18,010 bases of DNA from an uncultured Collinsella sp. (GCA_900548515.1 URKU01000035.1:1-18010), one strand, 5' to 3'; shown: positions 1 to 6,763, counted from the stretch's first letter. Notes: a model not told the origin generated them from the letters alone. Numbers and translations: made by a program.

Positions 1-342
1 GCCGAGCATGATGCGGCGCCCCGTTTGGGTCTGCGCATCGTACAAGCCGACCGCGACACGCCCGAGGCCTGCGCGGCACAGATTCTGGAGCTAGCACGCG
101 AGCAGATCTCGCAGGTCGATGTGCTCATCCTGGACGAACTCGGCGAAGCGATGCGCCGCGGCTTTGTAACGCGCAAGGATGTGGAGGGGCTGATCGCGCA
201 GAAGCCCGCCACCACGGAGCTCGTGCTAACCGGCCGCGGCCTGCTGCCCCTCGCGAACCTCGCCGACCTTGTCACCGAAATGCGCCCCATCAAACACTAC
301 TTCGACGAAGGACTCCTAGCCCGCCAAGGCATCGAATACTAG
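1..342 (+). CDS. cobO: Corrinoid adenosyltransferase (CobO/BtuR family), C-terminal part
   Basis: The reading frame is open from the left edge, so the 5' part (including the Walker A ATP site usual in this family) lies outside; 113 residues are visible. The family transfers the adenosyl group of ATP to the cobalt of cobyrinic acid a,c-diamide or cobalamin in the cytoplasm, giving the adenosyl form of B12. The visible part carries family landmarks: VLILDELGEA (Walker B-like), ELVLTGRGL, ADLVTEM, IKHYFDEG and the terminal ARQGIEY. The TTG at position 25 is an internal codon, since the frame continues upstream without a stop. The gene ends in TAG at 340-342, inside a palindrome shared with the convergent MATE gene. 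The family call is secure; whether it serves de novo synthesis or salvage cannot be told here. Confidence 0.9.
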   Translation, partial: AEHDAAPRLGLRIVQADRDTPEACAAQILELAREQISQVDVLILDELGEAMRRGFVTRKDVEGLIAQKPATTELVLTGRGLLPLANLADLVTEMRPIKHYFDEGLLARQGIEY

Positions 343-367
343 CCATTGGGGACGTCCCGAATGGCTA
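340..367. terminator. Convergent palindrome containing both stop codons
   Basis: The 28-bp inverted repeat has arms TAGCCATT (340-347) and AATGGCTA (360-367) around a core close to GGGACGTCCC. Only one position pair (348/359) breaks the symmetry. The first TAG is the stop codon of the + strand adenosyltransferase gene. The reverse complement of the last three bases is the TAG stop of the - strand MATE gene. As RNA it could fold from either strand, so a bidirectional terminator or 3'-end stabiliser is plausible. No clear U-run follows on either side, so factor-independent termination is not certain. Confidence 0.55.
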
Positions 368-1714
368 GGCGGTGGCGCGGCCGAGCCAGTTGCCGCTGTG
401 GTGGTAGATGGTGAACATCGTGGCCGTAATGAGCCACGTTACGGGGTAGACCAGCAGTAGATGCTCGAGCGACGGATCGAAGGGCATGATCGCAAACACC
501 CAGATCACCCTCAAGACAACGGTGCCAAAGATGGTGAGCATCATAGGCTGCAAACTCACGCCGGCGCCGCGGATGGAACCCGAGGCGTTCTCGATAATCG
601 AGAAAATCGCATAGAACGGCGCAATGAAATGGAGGATAGTCGTGGTGTACGCCGAAATCAAAGCATCGTCGACAAACAAACGCGACAGCGGGCCCGAGAA
701 CACCAGCAGCACGGCAGACAGGCCACCAATGAGCATAAACGACAGCACGAGCGACGTATGGTAGCCCTTGCGCATGCGCTCGTAGTTGCGCGCGCCAAAG
801 TTCTGCGCCGAGAACGTAGTGATCGATACGCCGAGCGCCTCGGTCACCATCCAGATAATGCCATCCAGGCGCCCAGATAGACCCCAAGCAGTCGTGACAT
901 CGGCGCCAAACGAATTAACCGATACCTGGATCAGCACGTTCGAGATCGAATAGGCAGCCGATTGAAAACCGAGTGGCAGACCACACGAGATCATACTCTT
1001 GCAAATACCGCGATCGATACCGAGCTTAGACAGCGAAAGACGCCATGCACCCGGAGCGCGCATCATGCGCAACACGATCATCGTTGCATTGGAGCAAATG
1101 GTCAGCGCCACCGCGATGCCGCAGCCCAGCGCCTCCATATGCAACACAGCGACAAAAATGATATCCAGCACCACGTTAACCAGGCAGCCAGAGGCAATGA
1201 TCACGGCGGGGCCGCGCGTGTCGCCCACGGCACGCAGCAGTGCGGTTCCCATATTAAGCAGCAGTGCCGCAACCATCGCGGCAAAATAACAGCGAGCATA
1301 GGCCACGCCCTCGGCCAATAGTTCATGCGGCGTGTTCATAAGCACCAGCATGGGCTCAACGAACACTATGCCAAGAATCGAGAAAGCGATACCGCCCACC
1401 AGCGCGAGCGTCATGGCTGTATGGACCGAACGACTCAGTCGCTCATCATCGTGCTGGCCAAAATACTGACCGGTAATGACCGCGCAGCCGGCGCCGACGC
1501 CAACGCAAAAGCCAATGCAGAGCTCGGTGAGCACCATCGTGGCTTGAATGCCACCCAGCGCGAGCTTGCCGCCAAACTGGCCAACGATATACGTACCGAT
1601 AAGCGTGTAGGCCTGCTGAAAAAACGAACTAAAAAAGATGGGAACGCACAGCGACAGCAGCTGTTGCCAAATGACACCCTGCGTTACATCGATAGCCGTA
1701 GATTTCTTAGCCAC
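365..1714 (-). CDS. MATE family multidrug/toxin extrusion transporter
   Basis: This is a polytopic inner-membrane antiporter of about 449 residues, the usual MATE length, expected to export cationic or other small molecules using a Na+ or H+ gradient. The protein is hydrophobic throughout, consistent with twelve transmembrane helices in two halves. It starts with a short cytoplasmic stretch MAKKSTAIDVTQG followed by IWQQLLSLCVPIFFSSFFQQAY, typical of MATE N-termini. Other family-like stretches are GALGIxxxTxxSQNFGA-type sequence around the middle (EALGVSITTFSAQNFGARN) and the final FTIYHHSGNW. I chose the GTG at 1714 because GGGGAGGG (1719-1726) lies just upstream; the TTG at 1747 has no such site and adds an atypical LFNIRWRGGR leader. 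It stands alone on its strand, 125 bp after the RNA methyltransferase gene. The substrate cannot be inferred. Confidence 0.88.
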   Translation of the reverse strand: MAKKSTAIDVTQGVIWQQLLSLCVPIFFSSFFQQAYTLIGTYIVGQFGGKLALGGIQATMVLTELCIGFCVGVGAGCAVITGQYFGQHDDERLSRSVHTAMTLALVGGIAFSILGIVFVEPMLVLMNTPHELLAEGVAYARCYFAAMVAALLLNMGTALLRAVGDTRGPAVIIASGCLVNVVLDIIFVAVLHMEALGCGIAVALTICSNATMIVLRMMRAPGAWRLSLSKLGIDRGICKSMISCGLPLGFQSAAYSISNVLIQVSVNSFGADVTTAWGLSGRLDGIIWMVTEALGVSITTFSAQNFGARNYERMRKGYHTSLVLSFMLIGGLSAVLLVFSGPLSRLFVDDALISAYTTTILHFIAPFYAIFSIIENASGSIRGAGVSLQPMMLTIFGTVVLRVIWVFAIMPFDPSLEHLLLVYPVTWLITATMFTIYHHSGNWLGRATA

Positions 1715-1839
1715 ACGCCCTCCCCGCCAACGTATGTTAAACAACAAAACGGCAATTTAAGACCAAAGCAAATACCAGCTTAGCACCGACCGGCGTCGAC
1801 CGAAACACCCCGAATCAGAGCCCAGTGCAAAATATCTGC

Positions 1840-2754
1840 CTAGTGATACAAACCCGGCTGGTAGTGATACTCATTGCTCACGTGCGGGCACAGCTGCCAA
1901 AAGGCGACGGCGCTCGCCGCGGCCACGTTGAGCGAATCGACCCCGTGCGCCATCGGAATGCGCACCGCGTGGTCACAGCCGGCAATGGTCTTGGCGCCCA
2001 AGCCGGCACCCTCGGTGCCCATAAAAATCGCCAAGCGATCAATCTTCCGCAGTACAGGATCATCAAGCGAAACAGAGTCGTCCGTCAACGCCATAGCGGC
2101 ACACGAAAAACCGGCATCGTGCAACGCGCTCAGACCATCATGCGGCCACACACGAGCCTCGCTGCCAATGCGCGTCCACGGCACCTGAAACACGGTGCCC
2201 ATGCTCACGCGGGCCGAGCGACGATACAGTGGATCGCAGCACGTCGGGCTGACCAAAATACCGTCAACGTTCAATGCGGCAGCCGAGCGGAAAATCGCGC
2301 CAACATTGGTGTGATCGACAATACCCTCAAGCACGCACACGCGCACCGGACGACCCCCCGCCGCCTCGACAACGCCGCCCAAGAACTCATCAACCGGAAT
2401 CTGACGCGGGCGACGGAACGCCGCCAGCGCGCCGCGCGTCACGTTAAAGCCCGTCAACTGCTCCATGAGCTCCATGGAGGCCACGAACACGGGAACCGGA
2501 CCCGCTCCCTCGCGCACGACAAGCTGGTCAAACAGCGGCATCATCTGGTCGAGCCAGCGCTCGCCCAGAAGAAAGCTCACCGGCTCATATCCGGCGCGAA
2601 CCGCACGCTCGATGACCTTGGCACTCTCAGCGATAAAAATGCCCTTCTGCGGCTCCAGCACGCAGCGAAGCTCACGCTCGGTCAGTCGCACGTAGGCATC
2701 GAGCCGCTCGTCCTCGAGCGAATCAATTCGCAGAACCTCAACGGCATCAGTCAT
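1840..2754 (-). CDS. SpoU/TrmH-family RNA 2'-O-methyltransferase
   Basis: A cytoplasmic SAM-dependent enzyme of the SPOUT class, expected to methylate a ribose 2'-OH in rRNA or tRNA. The three SpoU motifs are visible: motif 1 DHTNVGAIFRSAAAL (148-161), motif 2 IFMGTEGAGL (243-252), and motif 3 VRIPMAHGVDSLNVAAASAVAFW (264-286), which build the knotted SAM site. The N-terminal 110 residues (with FIAESAKVIERAV) resemble the substrate-binding domain of RlmB-like and TsnR-like members, so it is not a minimal TrmL-type protein. I prefer the ATG at 2754 (304 aa); an in-frame ATG at 2787 adds eleven residues (CCKEGCG..). Neither has an ideal Shine-Dalgarno site: AAGAAGGG lies about 15 nt before the chosen start. 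The RNA target is not predictable from sequence alone. Confidence 0.85.
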   Translation of the reverse strand: MTDAVEVLRIDSLEDERLDAYVRLTERELRCVLEPQKGIFIAESAKVIERAVRAGYEPVSFLLGERWLDQMMPLFDQLVVREGAGPVPVFVASMELMEQLTGFNVTRGALAAFRRPRQIPVDEFLGGVVEAAGGRPVRVCVLEGIVDHTNVGAIFRSAAALNVDGILVSPTCCDPLYRRSARVSMGTVFQVPWTRIGSEARVWPHDGLSALHDAGFSCAAMALTDDSVSLDDPVLRKIDRLAIFMGTEGAGLGAKTIAGCDHAVRIPMAHGVDSLNVAAASAVAFWQLCPHVSNEYHYQPGLYH

Positions 2755-2800
2755 AGCAGCCAGCCCGCACCCTTCTTTACAGCACATCTATACCAAACGA

Positions 2801-2819
2801 GGCGACGCTAAGCGCCGCC
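2801..2819 (-). terminator. Short hairpin after folA
   Basis: The 19-nt element GGCGACGCTAAGCGCCGCC is an almost perfect inverted repeat: GGCG-x-CGCT pairs with AGCG-x-CGCC, with one G.U pair as RNA on the - strand. It lies in the 109-bp gap between the folA stop and the RNA methyltransferase start. Only a weak U-containing tail (CUCGUUUGG) follows on the - strand, so it may be a weak terminator or an RNA-stability element. Confidence 0.4.
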
Positions 2820-2863
2820 CCATGCATTCAATCAACCCGATGATACCGTTCACGCCAGACGAT

Positions 2864-3382
2864 TTACGCCTCGATGCGACGATACGTCACGAACTCATAA
2901 TCGACGCCCTCGTCACCCTCACCGGCGGCAATCGTCGCGACCCCGCTACGCTGCGCAATCTCCCACGCAGGATCGGCTTCCAAATCGGGAAAGTACGTAT
3001 CCACGACATGGACGCAGTGGTTATGCGTGACCTCGGCCTCGACGCAATACGGCAAAAAATGCCGATAGACATCGCCGCCACCGATCACCCAGGCAACGGG
3101 CTCATCGGCAACCGCGGCGAGCGCCTCGTCGATACTATGCACCACGTCGACGCCCTCGGGGGCAAAGCTCTCGTCGCGGGTGAGCACGATATTGCGGCGG
3201 TTCTTGAGCGGACGCCCGCCGGGAAAACTCAGCAGGGTCTTGCGTCCCATGATAACCGGGCAGCCCTTGGTGCAGGCCACAAAATGGCGCATATCGGCGC
3301 GATTGGACACCACCATGTCGCCCTCGCACCCAATGCCCCAATCGTCACACACGGCGACGATAGCAGATAGCTTACACGTCAT
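2864..3382 (-). CDS. folA: Dihydrofolate reductase
   Basis: This enzyme reduces dihydrofolate to tetrahydrofolate with NADPH, restoring the cofactor that thymidylate synthase oxidises. At 172 residues it has the usual single-domain length. Landmarks are LSAIVAVCDDWGIG (5-18, the Met20-loop region), the acidic active-site residue in RADMRHF (Asp30), PVIMGRKT (42-49), the NADPH-binding segment RRNIVLTR (62-69) and IGGGDVYRHFLP (100-111). The ATG at 3382 has AGGTGG five to six nt upstream and was preferred over the GTG at 3391. It begins nine bases after the thyA stop codon, so the two are almost certainly co-transcribed. Nothing is missing from the expected active site. Confidence 0.95.
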   Translation of the reverse strand: MTCKLSAIVAVCDDWGIGCEGDMVVSNRADMRHFVACTKGCPVIMGRKTLLSFPGGRPLKNRRNIVLTRDESFAPEGVDVVHSIDEALAAVADEPVAWVIGGGDVYRHFLPYCVEAEVTHNHCVHVVDTYFPDLEADPAWEIAQRSGVATIAAGEGDEGVDYEFVTYRRIEA

Positions 3383-3391
3383 GAGCACCAC

Positions 3392-4240
3392 CTACACCGC
3401 AATGGGAATGTTCTTGACCTGCGGGCCGTGCTCATAGCCCTCGACGATCAGGTCATCGGTCGTAAACGCATAGAAGTCATGCACATCGGGGTTGAGCGTT
3501 ACCTTGGGTGCCGCAAACTGCGGACGCTCGATAAGCTCGCGGACGATATCGACATGACGATCATAGATATGGGCGTCGGCGATCACGTGCAGCAGCTCAC
3601 CGGGAATCATATCGACCGACTGCGCGACCATCATCAGCAAAATGGCGTACTGGCACACGTTCCAGTTGTTCGCGGCCAAAATGTCCTGGCTGCGCTGGTT
3701 GAGAATCATGTTGAGCGTCGGCTTGTCGTCCTGAGGACGCTGCGTCACGTTATAGGTCACGCTATAGGCGCACGGATAAAGGTGCATCTCGGACAGATCG
3801 CTAAACACGTACGTATTGGTCATAATGCGGCGACTATACGGCGTGTGCTTAAGGTCGTACAGCACACGGTCCATCTGGTCGAAGTCGCCCTCGGCGTAAT
3901 GGCTCTTCTGACCAATCTGATAGCCGTAGGCCTTGCCGATGGAACCGGTCTCGTCGGCCCACTCATCCCAAATATGGCTGTTGAGGTCATGCACGTTATT
4001 GGACTTCTTCTGATAGATCCACAGGATCTCATCCATCGCAGACTTAAGCGCCGTGCGACGCAGGGTGAGCGCGGGGAACTCCTCGCGCAGGTCGTAGCGT
4101 GCCGTAACTCCAAAGTTTTTAATGGTATAGGCAGGGGTGCCATCCTCCCACACCGGGCGGACCTTTTGGCCCTCGGTCGTGGTGCCATGGTCCAAGATGT
4201 CGCGGCACATAGCTACAAACTGCTGATCAGCCTTGCTCAT
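3392..4240 (-). CDS. thyA: Thymidylate synthase, ThyA type
   Basis: ThyA methylates dUMP to dTMP using 5,10-methylenetetrahydrofolate and releases dihydrofolate, which the downstream folA product recycles. The protein has 282 residues. Visible features are the phosphate-binding RR (137-138), the catalytic Cys157 in LYPCAY, the QRSQD segment (182-186), NNWNVCQYA with Asn194, and HIYDRH (224-229) for dUMP binding. The residue after the catalytic Cys is Ala, where E. coli has His. The start is the ATG at 4240, preceded by AGGAGGG with a four-base gap; the frame remains open upstream to about 4810 but that part overlaps the opposite-strand gene and is not ThyA-like. A TACAAT -10 candidate lies about 35 bp upstream of the start codon. 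Confidence 0.96.
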   Translation of the reverse strand: MSKADQQFVAMCRDILDHGTTTEGQKVRPVWEDGTPAYTIKNFGVTARYDLREEFPALTLRRTALKSAMDEILWIYQKKSNNVHDLNSHIWDEWADETGSIGKAYGYQIGQKSHYAEGDFDQMDRVLYDLKHTPYSRRIMTNTYVFSDLSEMHLYPCAYSVTYNVTQRPQDDKPTLNMILNQRSQDILAANNWNVCQYAILLMMVAQSVDMIPGELLHVIADAHIYDRHVDIVRELIERPQFAAPKVTLNPDVHDFYAFTTDDLIVEGYEHGPQVKNIPIAV

Positions 4241-4274
4241 TGACCCTCCTGTCAGTCGCCTATAAGCGAGATTC

Positions 4275-4280
4275 ATTGTA
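4275..4280 (-). promoter_or_regulatory. Candidate -10 box for thyA-folA
   Basis: On the - strand this reads TACAAT, five of six matches to the sigma-70-type consensus. It lies 34 bp upstream of the thyA ATG. No good -35 box stands at the right distance (the sequence there is G-rich), so this is a partial promoter match only. The left TGACATATG palindrome lies roughly 50-65 bp further upstream. Confidence 0.4.
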
Positions 4281-4323
4281 GCCCAGGCGCACGCGGCCCC
4301 ACAGCCCAAACATAAGCCCTCAT

Positions 4324-4343
4324 TTTCTGACATATGCCAGAAA
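4324..4343. promoter_or_regulatory. Operator-like palindrome, copy 1
   Basis: TTTCTGACATATGCCAGAAA is a 20-bp inverted repeat broken at one symmetrical base pair. It shares the TGACATATGYCA core with the second copy at 4381-4392, and the two centres are 53 bp apart, close to five helical turns. It lies between thyA and the DUF134-NifX gene, just upstream of the probable -35 of the latter. The arrangement suggests a dimeric regulator, possibly the DUF134 protein itself. Confidence 0.6.
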
Positions 4344-4347
4344 TTCC

Positions 4348-4375
4348 TTGCGCAAATCTGCGCGTTCGCTATTCT
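4348..4375 (+). promoter_or_regulatory. Candidate promoter of the DUF134-NifX gene
   Basis: TTGCGC (4348-4353) and TATTCT (4370-4375) are separated by 16 bp and match the -35/-10 consensus in four positions each. Transcription would then begin near 4382, inside the second palindrome. The match is moderate; a shifted -10 (TATTGT, 4375-4380) is possible. Confidence 0.4.
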
Positions 4376-4380
4376 ATTGT

Positions 4381-4392
4381 TGACATATGTCA
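4381..4392. promoter_or_regulatory. Operator-like palindrome, copy 2
   Basis: TGACATATGTCA is a perfect 12-bp palindrome. It lies immediately downstream of the probable -10 region and three bases before the AAGGAG ribosome binding site of the DUF134-NifX gene. A protein bound here would cover the transcription start, as expected for a repressor site. Copy 1 lies 53 bp upstream, centre to centre. Confidence 0.65.
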
Positions 4393-4406
4393 GATAAGGA
4401 GTGCGT

Positions 4407-5171
4407 ATGGCAGGAAGACGCGAGAAACTGCGCCGCGTCGGGATCATCCCCGAATATCGCGGTTTTACCCCCGATGGCCTAGCCAGCGGAGACGCCATCG
4501 ACATGACGGTCGACGAACTCGAAGTCCTGCGCCTGTGCGACCTGGAAGGCCTTAACCAAGAGGCAGTCGCACAGCAGATGGGTATCGCGCGCGCCACGGT
4601 GGCGGCAATCTGCAGCCGCGCGCATCGCAAGGTGGCAAGCGCGCTGGTCAATGGACGGGCGATCGTCATCGAAGGCGGCAATATCGCGTACTCCCCCATC
4701 ACCACAGTGACGGCCGTATGGCCAGCAAAGGAGGTCGACACCATGAGGGTGGCAACCACGTACGACAACGGCAACATCTTTATGCACTTTGGCCGCAGCG
4801 AGCAGTTCAAGATCTACGACATTCAGGACGGCAAGGTGCTCAACGAGCAGGTCGTGGGCACCGGCGGCACCGGCCACGGTGCCCTTGCGGGCCTGCTCGC
4901 CAACGGCGGCGTGGACACGCTCATCTGCGGCGGCATTGGCGGTGGCGCTATCAACGCGCTCGCCCAGGCCGGCATCACAGTCTATGCGGGCGCCCAGGGC
5001 AGCTGCGACGCTTGCGTCGAGGCCCTTATCGCCGGCACGCTCGCACAGAACGGCAAGGCCACGTGCGGCTGCCACGGCCATGACCACGATCACGCCCACG
5101 AACATGGCGAGTCCTGCAGCTGCCACGACCATCACGAGCACGAGGGTCACGAGGGCTGCGGCTGCCACTAA
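4407..5171 (+). CDS. DUF134 (UPF0251) HTH domain fused to NifX/FeMo-co-type domain with Cys/His tail
   Basis: The protein has 254 residues. Residues 1-91 match the DUF134 pattern: RRVGIIPEYRGFTP, DELEVLRLCDLEGLNQEAVAQQMGIARATVAAI (sigma-70 region 4-like helix-turn-helix about 49-70) and RKVASALVNGRAIVIEGGN. Residues 113-218 match the dinitrogenase iron-molybdenum cofactor family: MRVATTYDNGNIFMHFGRSEQF, GTGGTGHGALAGLL and DTLICGGIGGGAINALAQAGI. The tail (220-254) holds twelve His and six Cys, including CxCH at 220-223, 237-240 and 251-254. Start: ATG at 4407 with AAGGAG five bases upstream. The linker carries an internal ribosome binding site and ATG113, so a tail-bearing NifX-only protein may also be made. 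DNA binding and metal or metallocluster binding are inferred from the domains; the true ligand and target genes are unknown. It stands alone, divergent from thyA and convergent with ffh. Confidence 0.88.
   Translation: MAGRREKLRRVGIIPEYRGFTPDGLASGDAIDMTVDELEVLRLCDLEGLNQEAVAQQMGIARATVAAICSRAHRKVASALVNGRAIVIEGGNIAYSPITTVTAVWPAKEVDTMRVATTYDNGNIFMHFGRSEQFKIYDIQDGKVLNEQVVGTGGTGHGALAGLLANGGVDTLICGGIGGGAINALAQAGITVYAGAQGSCDACVEALIAGTLAQNGKATCGCHGHDHDHAHEHGESCSCHDHHEHEGHEGCGCH
4727..4745 (+). promoter_or_regulatory. Internal ribosome binding site and ATG at the domain junction
   Basis: AAAGGAGGT (4727-4735) is a near-ideal Shine-Dalgarno sequence, followed after seven bases by ATG at 4743-4745, in frame with the upstream gene. 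It falls precisely between the DUF134 domain and the first residues (MRVATTYDNG) of the NifX-type domain. Initiation here would give a 142-residue NifX-domain protein with the Cys/His tail but without the HTH. It is a stronger site than that of several real genes in this window. Alternatively it is a leftover of two separate genes that became fused. Confidence 0.65.
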
Positions 5172-5227
5172 CGGCAAATGCCCTGGCGCCAGCACGCTTC
5201 CACGTGCGCAACAACCTGCGAACGAAC

Positions 5228-5267
5228 GGCGAAGGCCGCCTGGAATACTATCCGGGCGGCCTTCGCC
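5228..5267. terminator. Long GC-rich hairpin between convergent genes
   Basis: GGCGAAGGCCGCC (5228-5240) and GGCGGCCTTCGCC (5255-5267) form a perfect 13-bp stem. Four inner pairs (one G.U) extend it to 17 bp around a six-base loop, ATACTA. It lies between the ends of the DUF134-NifX gene (+) and ffh (-), so it could stop transcription from both sides. No long U-run follows directly on either strand. Confidence 0.7.
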
Positions 5268-5272
5268 ATACA

Positions 5273-5295
5273 CGACTCAACCAGTCGTTACTTTT
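5273..5295 (+). terminator. Possible second terminator with T-rich tail overlapping the ffh end
   Basis: CGACT-CAACC-AGTCG (5273-5287) forms a 5-bp stem, followed on the + strand by TTACTTTTTATTA. The T-rich tract is the complement of the last ffh codons (Asn-Lys-Lys-stop). With the larger hairpin just upstream it could finish + strand transcription. The stem is short, so this is tentative. Confidence 0.35.
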
Positions 5296-6763
5296 TATTA
5301 CGCATCTGCGCTTCCATCTGGCGCAGCAGCTCCATATCGGACTTGGGACCGCCCGTACCAAGGCCGCCCATGCCGCCCAAACCCATAGCGTCCAGGCCAG
5401 GGATATTGGGCATGCGCATCCTCTTGCCCTTCTTTCCCTTTTTGCCCTTCTTGCCGCCGGCCTGTGCCTGATTGGCCATCGTGCGCATGCGGCCCATCAT
5501 CTTATTCATCTCGCCCCACTGCTTCATAAGGCTGTTGACCTCGGTGGGGGTTACGCCGGCGCCCTTGGCAATGCGGGCGCGGCGCTGACCGTTGATGATG
5601 GAGGGACGCAGGCGCTCCTCCTTGGTCATCGACATGATGATGGCCTCGTTCTTATCGAAGATGCCCTCATCCAGGTTGCCGCCCATCTGGTTGAGCGCAC
5701 GCTGTCCGCCGGGGAGCATGCCCAGGATACCCTTCATGCCGCCCATCTTCTTGACGGCCTTCATCTGGTCGAGCATATCGTTCATGGTAAAGCCCTCGCG
5801 CAGCATACGCTCGGCAGCCTCGAGCTGCTCTGCATCGGCTGCCTCCTGGGCCTTCTCGATAATGCCTACGACATCGCCCATGCCCAAGATTCGCTTGGCC
5901 ATGCGATCGGGATAGAACGGCTCCAGCGAATCAGGCTTCTCGCCCATGCTCACGAACTTGATGGGCTTGCCGGTCACCTGACGCACCGAAAGTGCGCCAC
6001 CGCCACGGGCATCGCCGTCGAGCTTGGAGATAATCACGCCATCAAAGTCGGTGCGATCGGCGAAGGTCGAGACGACGTTGACGATATCCTGGCCGGTCAT
6101 GGCATCGACGACCATCAGCACCTGGTCGGGCTTGACGGCCTTCTTGATGTCGACGGCCTCCTGCATCATCTGCTCGTCGATCTGAAGACGACCGGCGGTA
6201 TCGACAATGACCACGTCGCGCAGATGGTCGACGGCCTCCTGGATGGCGCCCGTGGCAATGTCGACCGGATGCGCGCCGTCACCGCGGAAGACCGGCACGC
6301 CGATCTCGCCACCAAGCGTGGCCAGCTGGTCGGCAGCGGCGGGACGGTAGACGTCGCACGCGGCGAGCAGCGGCGAGCGGCCCTGCTTCTTGAGCAGGTA
6401 GGCCAGCTTTACGGCCGCCGTGGTCTTACCGGAGCCCTGCAGGCCCACGAGCATGATGACATTGGGAATGCGATTGCTAAAGACGAGCTTGCTCTCGGTT
6501 GAGCCGAGCATCTCGGTAAGCTCGTCGAGCACGATCTTGACGACGTTTTGCGCCGGCGACAGCGACTCCATGACCTCGGCGGTCATGCAGCGCTCCTTGG
6601 TCTTGGCAACGAACTCCTTGACGACCTTAAAGTTAACGTCGGCCTCGAGTAGCGCCATGCGAATGTCGCGCATGGCAGAAGTGATATCGGCCTCGGTCAG
6701 CTTACCCTTGCCGCGCAGGCGGTCAAATGTGTCGTTGAGGCGATCGCTCAGGGAATCAAACAC
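5288..6763 (-). CDS. ffh: Signal recognition particle GTPase Ffh (SRP54)
   Basis: Ffh binds 4.5S/SRP RNA and signal sequences of nascent chains, then meets FtsY to deliver ribosomes to the membrane translocon. The 491-residue protein has the N domain (1-100), the G domain with GLQGSGKT (107-114), DVYRPAAADQL (137-147), DTAGR (188-192) and SKLDGDARGG (246-255), and a Met-rich M domain from about 320. The helix-turn-helix for SRP RNA is near LRPSIINGQRRARIAKGAG. After it come a very basic stretch (KKGKKGKKGKR) and a Gly/Met-rich tail. It starts at GTG (6763) with AAGGAG six bases upstream; this site overlaps the TAA stop of ftsY, ten bases away, giving tight coupling of the two SRP partners. 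Confidence 0.97.
   Translation of the reverse strand: MFDSLSDRLNDTFDRLRGKGKLTEADITSAMRDIRMALLEADVNFKVVKEFVAKTKERCMTAEVMESLSPAQNVVKIVLDELTEMLGSTESKLVFSNRIPNVIMLVGLQGSGKTTAAVKLAYLLKKQGRSPLLAACDVYRPAAADQLATLGGEIGVPVFRGDGAHPVDIATGAIQEAVDHLRDVVIVDTAGRLQIDEQMMQEAVDIKKAVKPDQVLMVVDAMTGQDIVNVVSTFADRTDFDGVIISKLDGDARGGGALSVRQVTGKPIKFVSMGEKPDSLEPFYPDRMAKRILGMGDVVGIIEKAQEAADAEQLEAAERMLREGFTMNDMLDQMKAVKKMGGMKGILGMLPGGQRALNQMGGNLDEGIFDKNEAIIMSMTKEERLRPSIINGQRRARIAKGAGVTPTEVNSLMKQWGEMNKMMGRMRTMANQAQAGGKKGKKGKKGKRMRMPNIPGLDAMGLGGMGGLGTGGPKSDMELLRQMEAQMRNKK

Noticed and set aside
25..27. TTG start for the first gene
   Set aside because: The frame is open through to position 1 and the family needs an N-terminal Walker A region, so the gene is cut by the window edge.
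1825..2811. 328-codon + strand frame opposite the RNA methyltransferase
   Set aside because: Antisense shadow with no recognisable domain; the - strand has all three SpoU motifs.
4241..4810. N-terminal extension of ThyA to 472 residues
   Set aside because: The extra 190 residues overlap the DUF134-NifX gene antisense, look non-globular, and a strong AGGAGGG site marks the ATG at 4240.
5204..6502. 432-codon + strand frame opposite ffh
   Set aside because: His/Leu/Gly-rich shadow of the Ffh coding strand, which has all SRP GTPase motifs.
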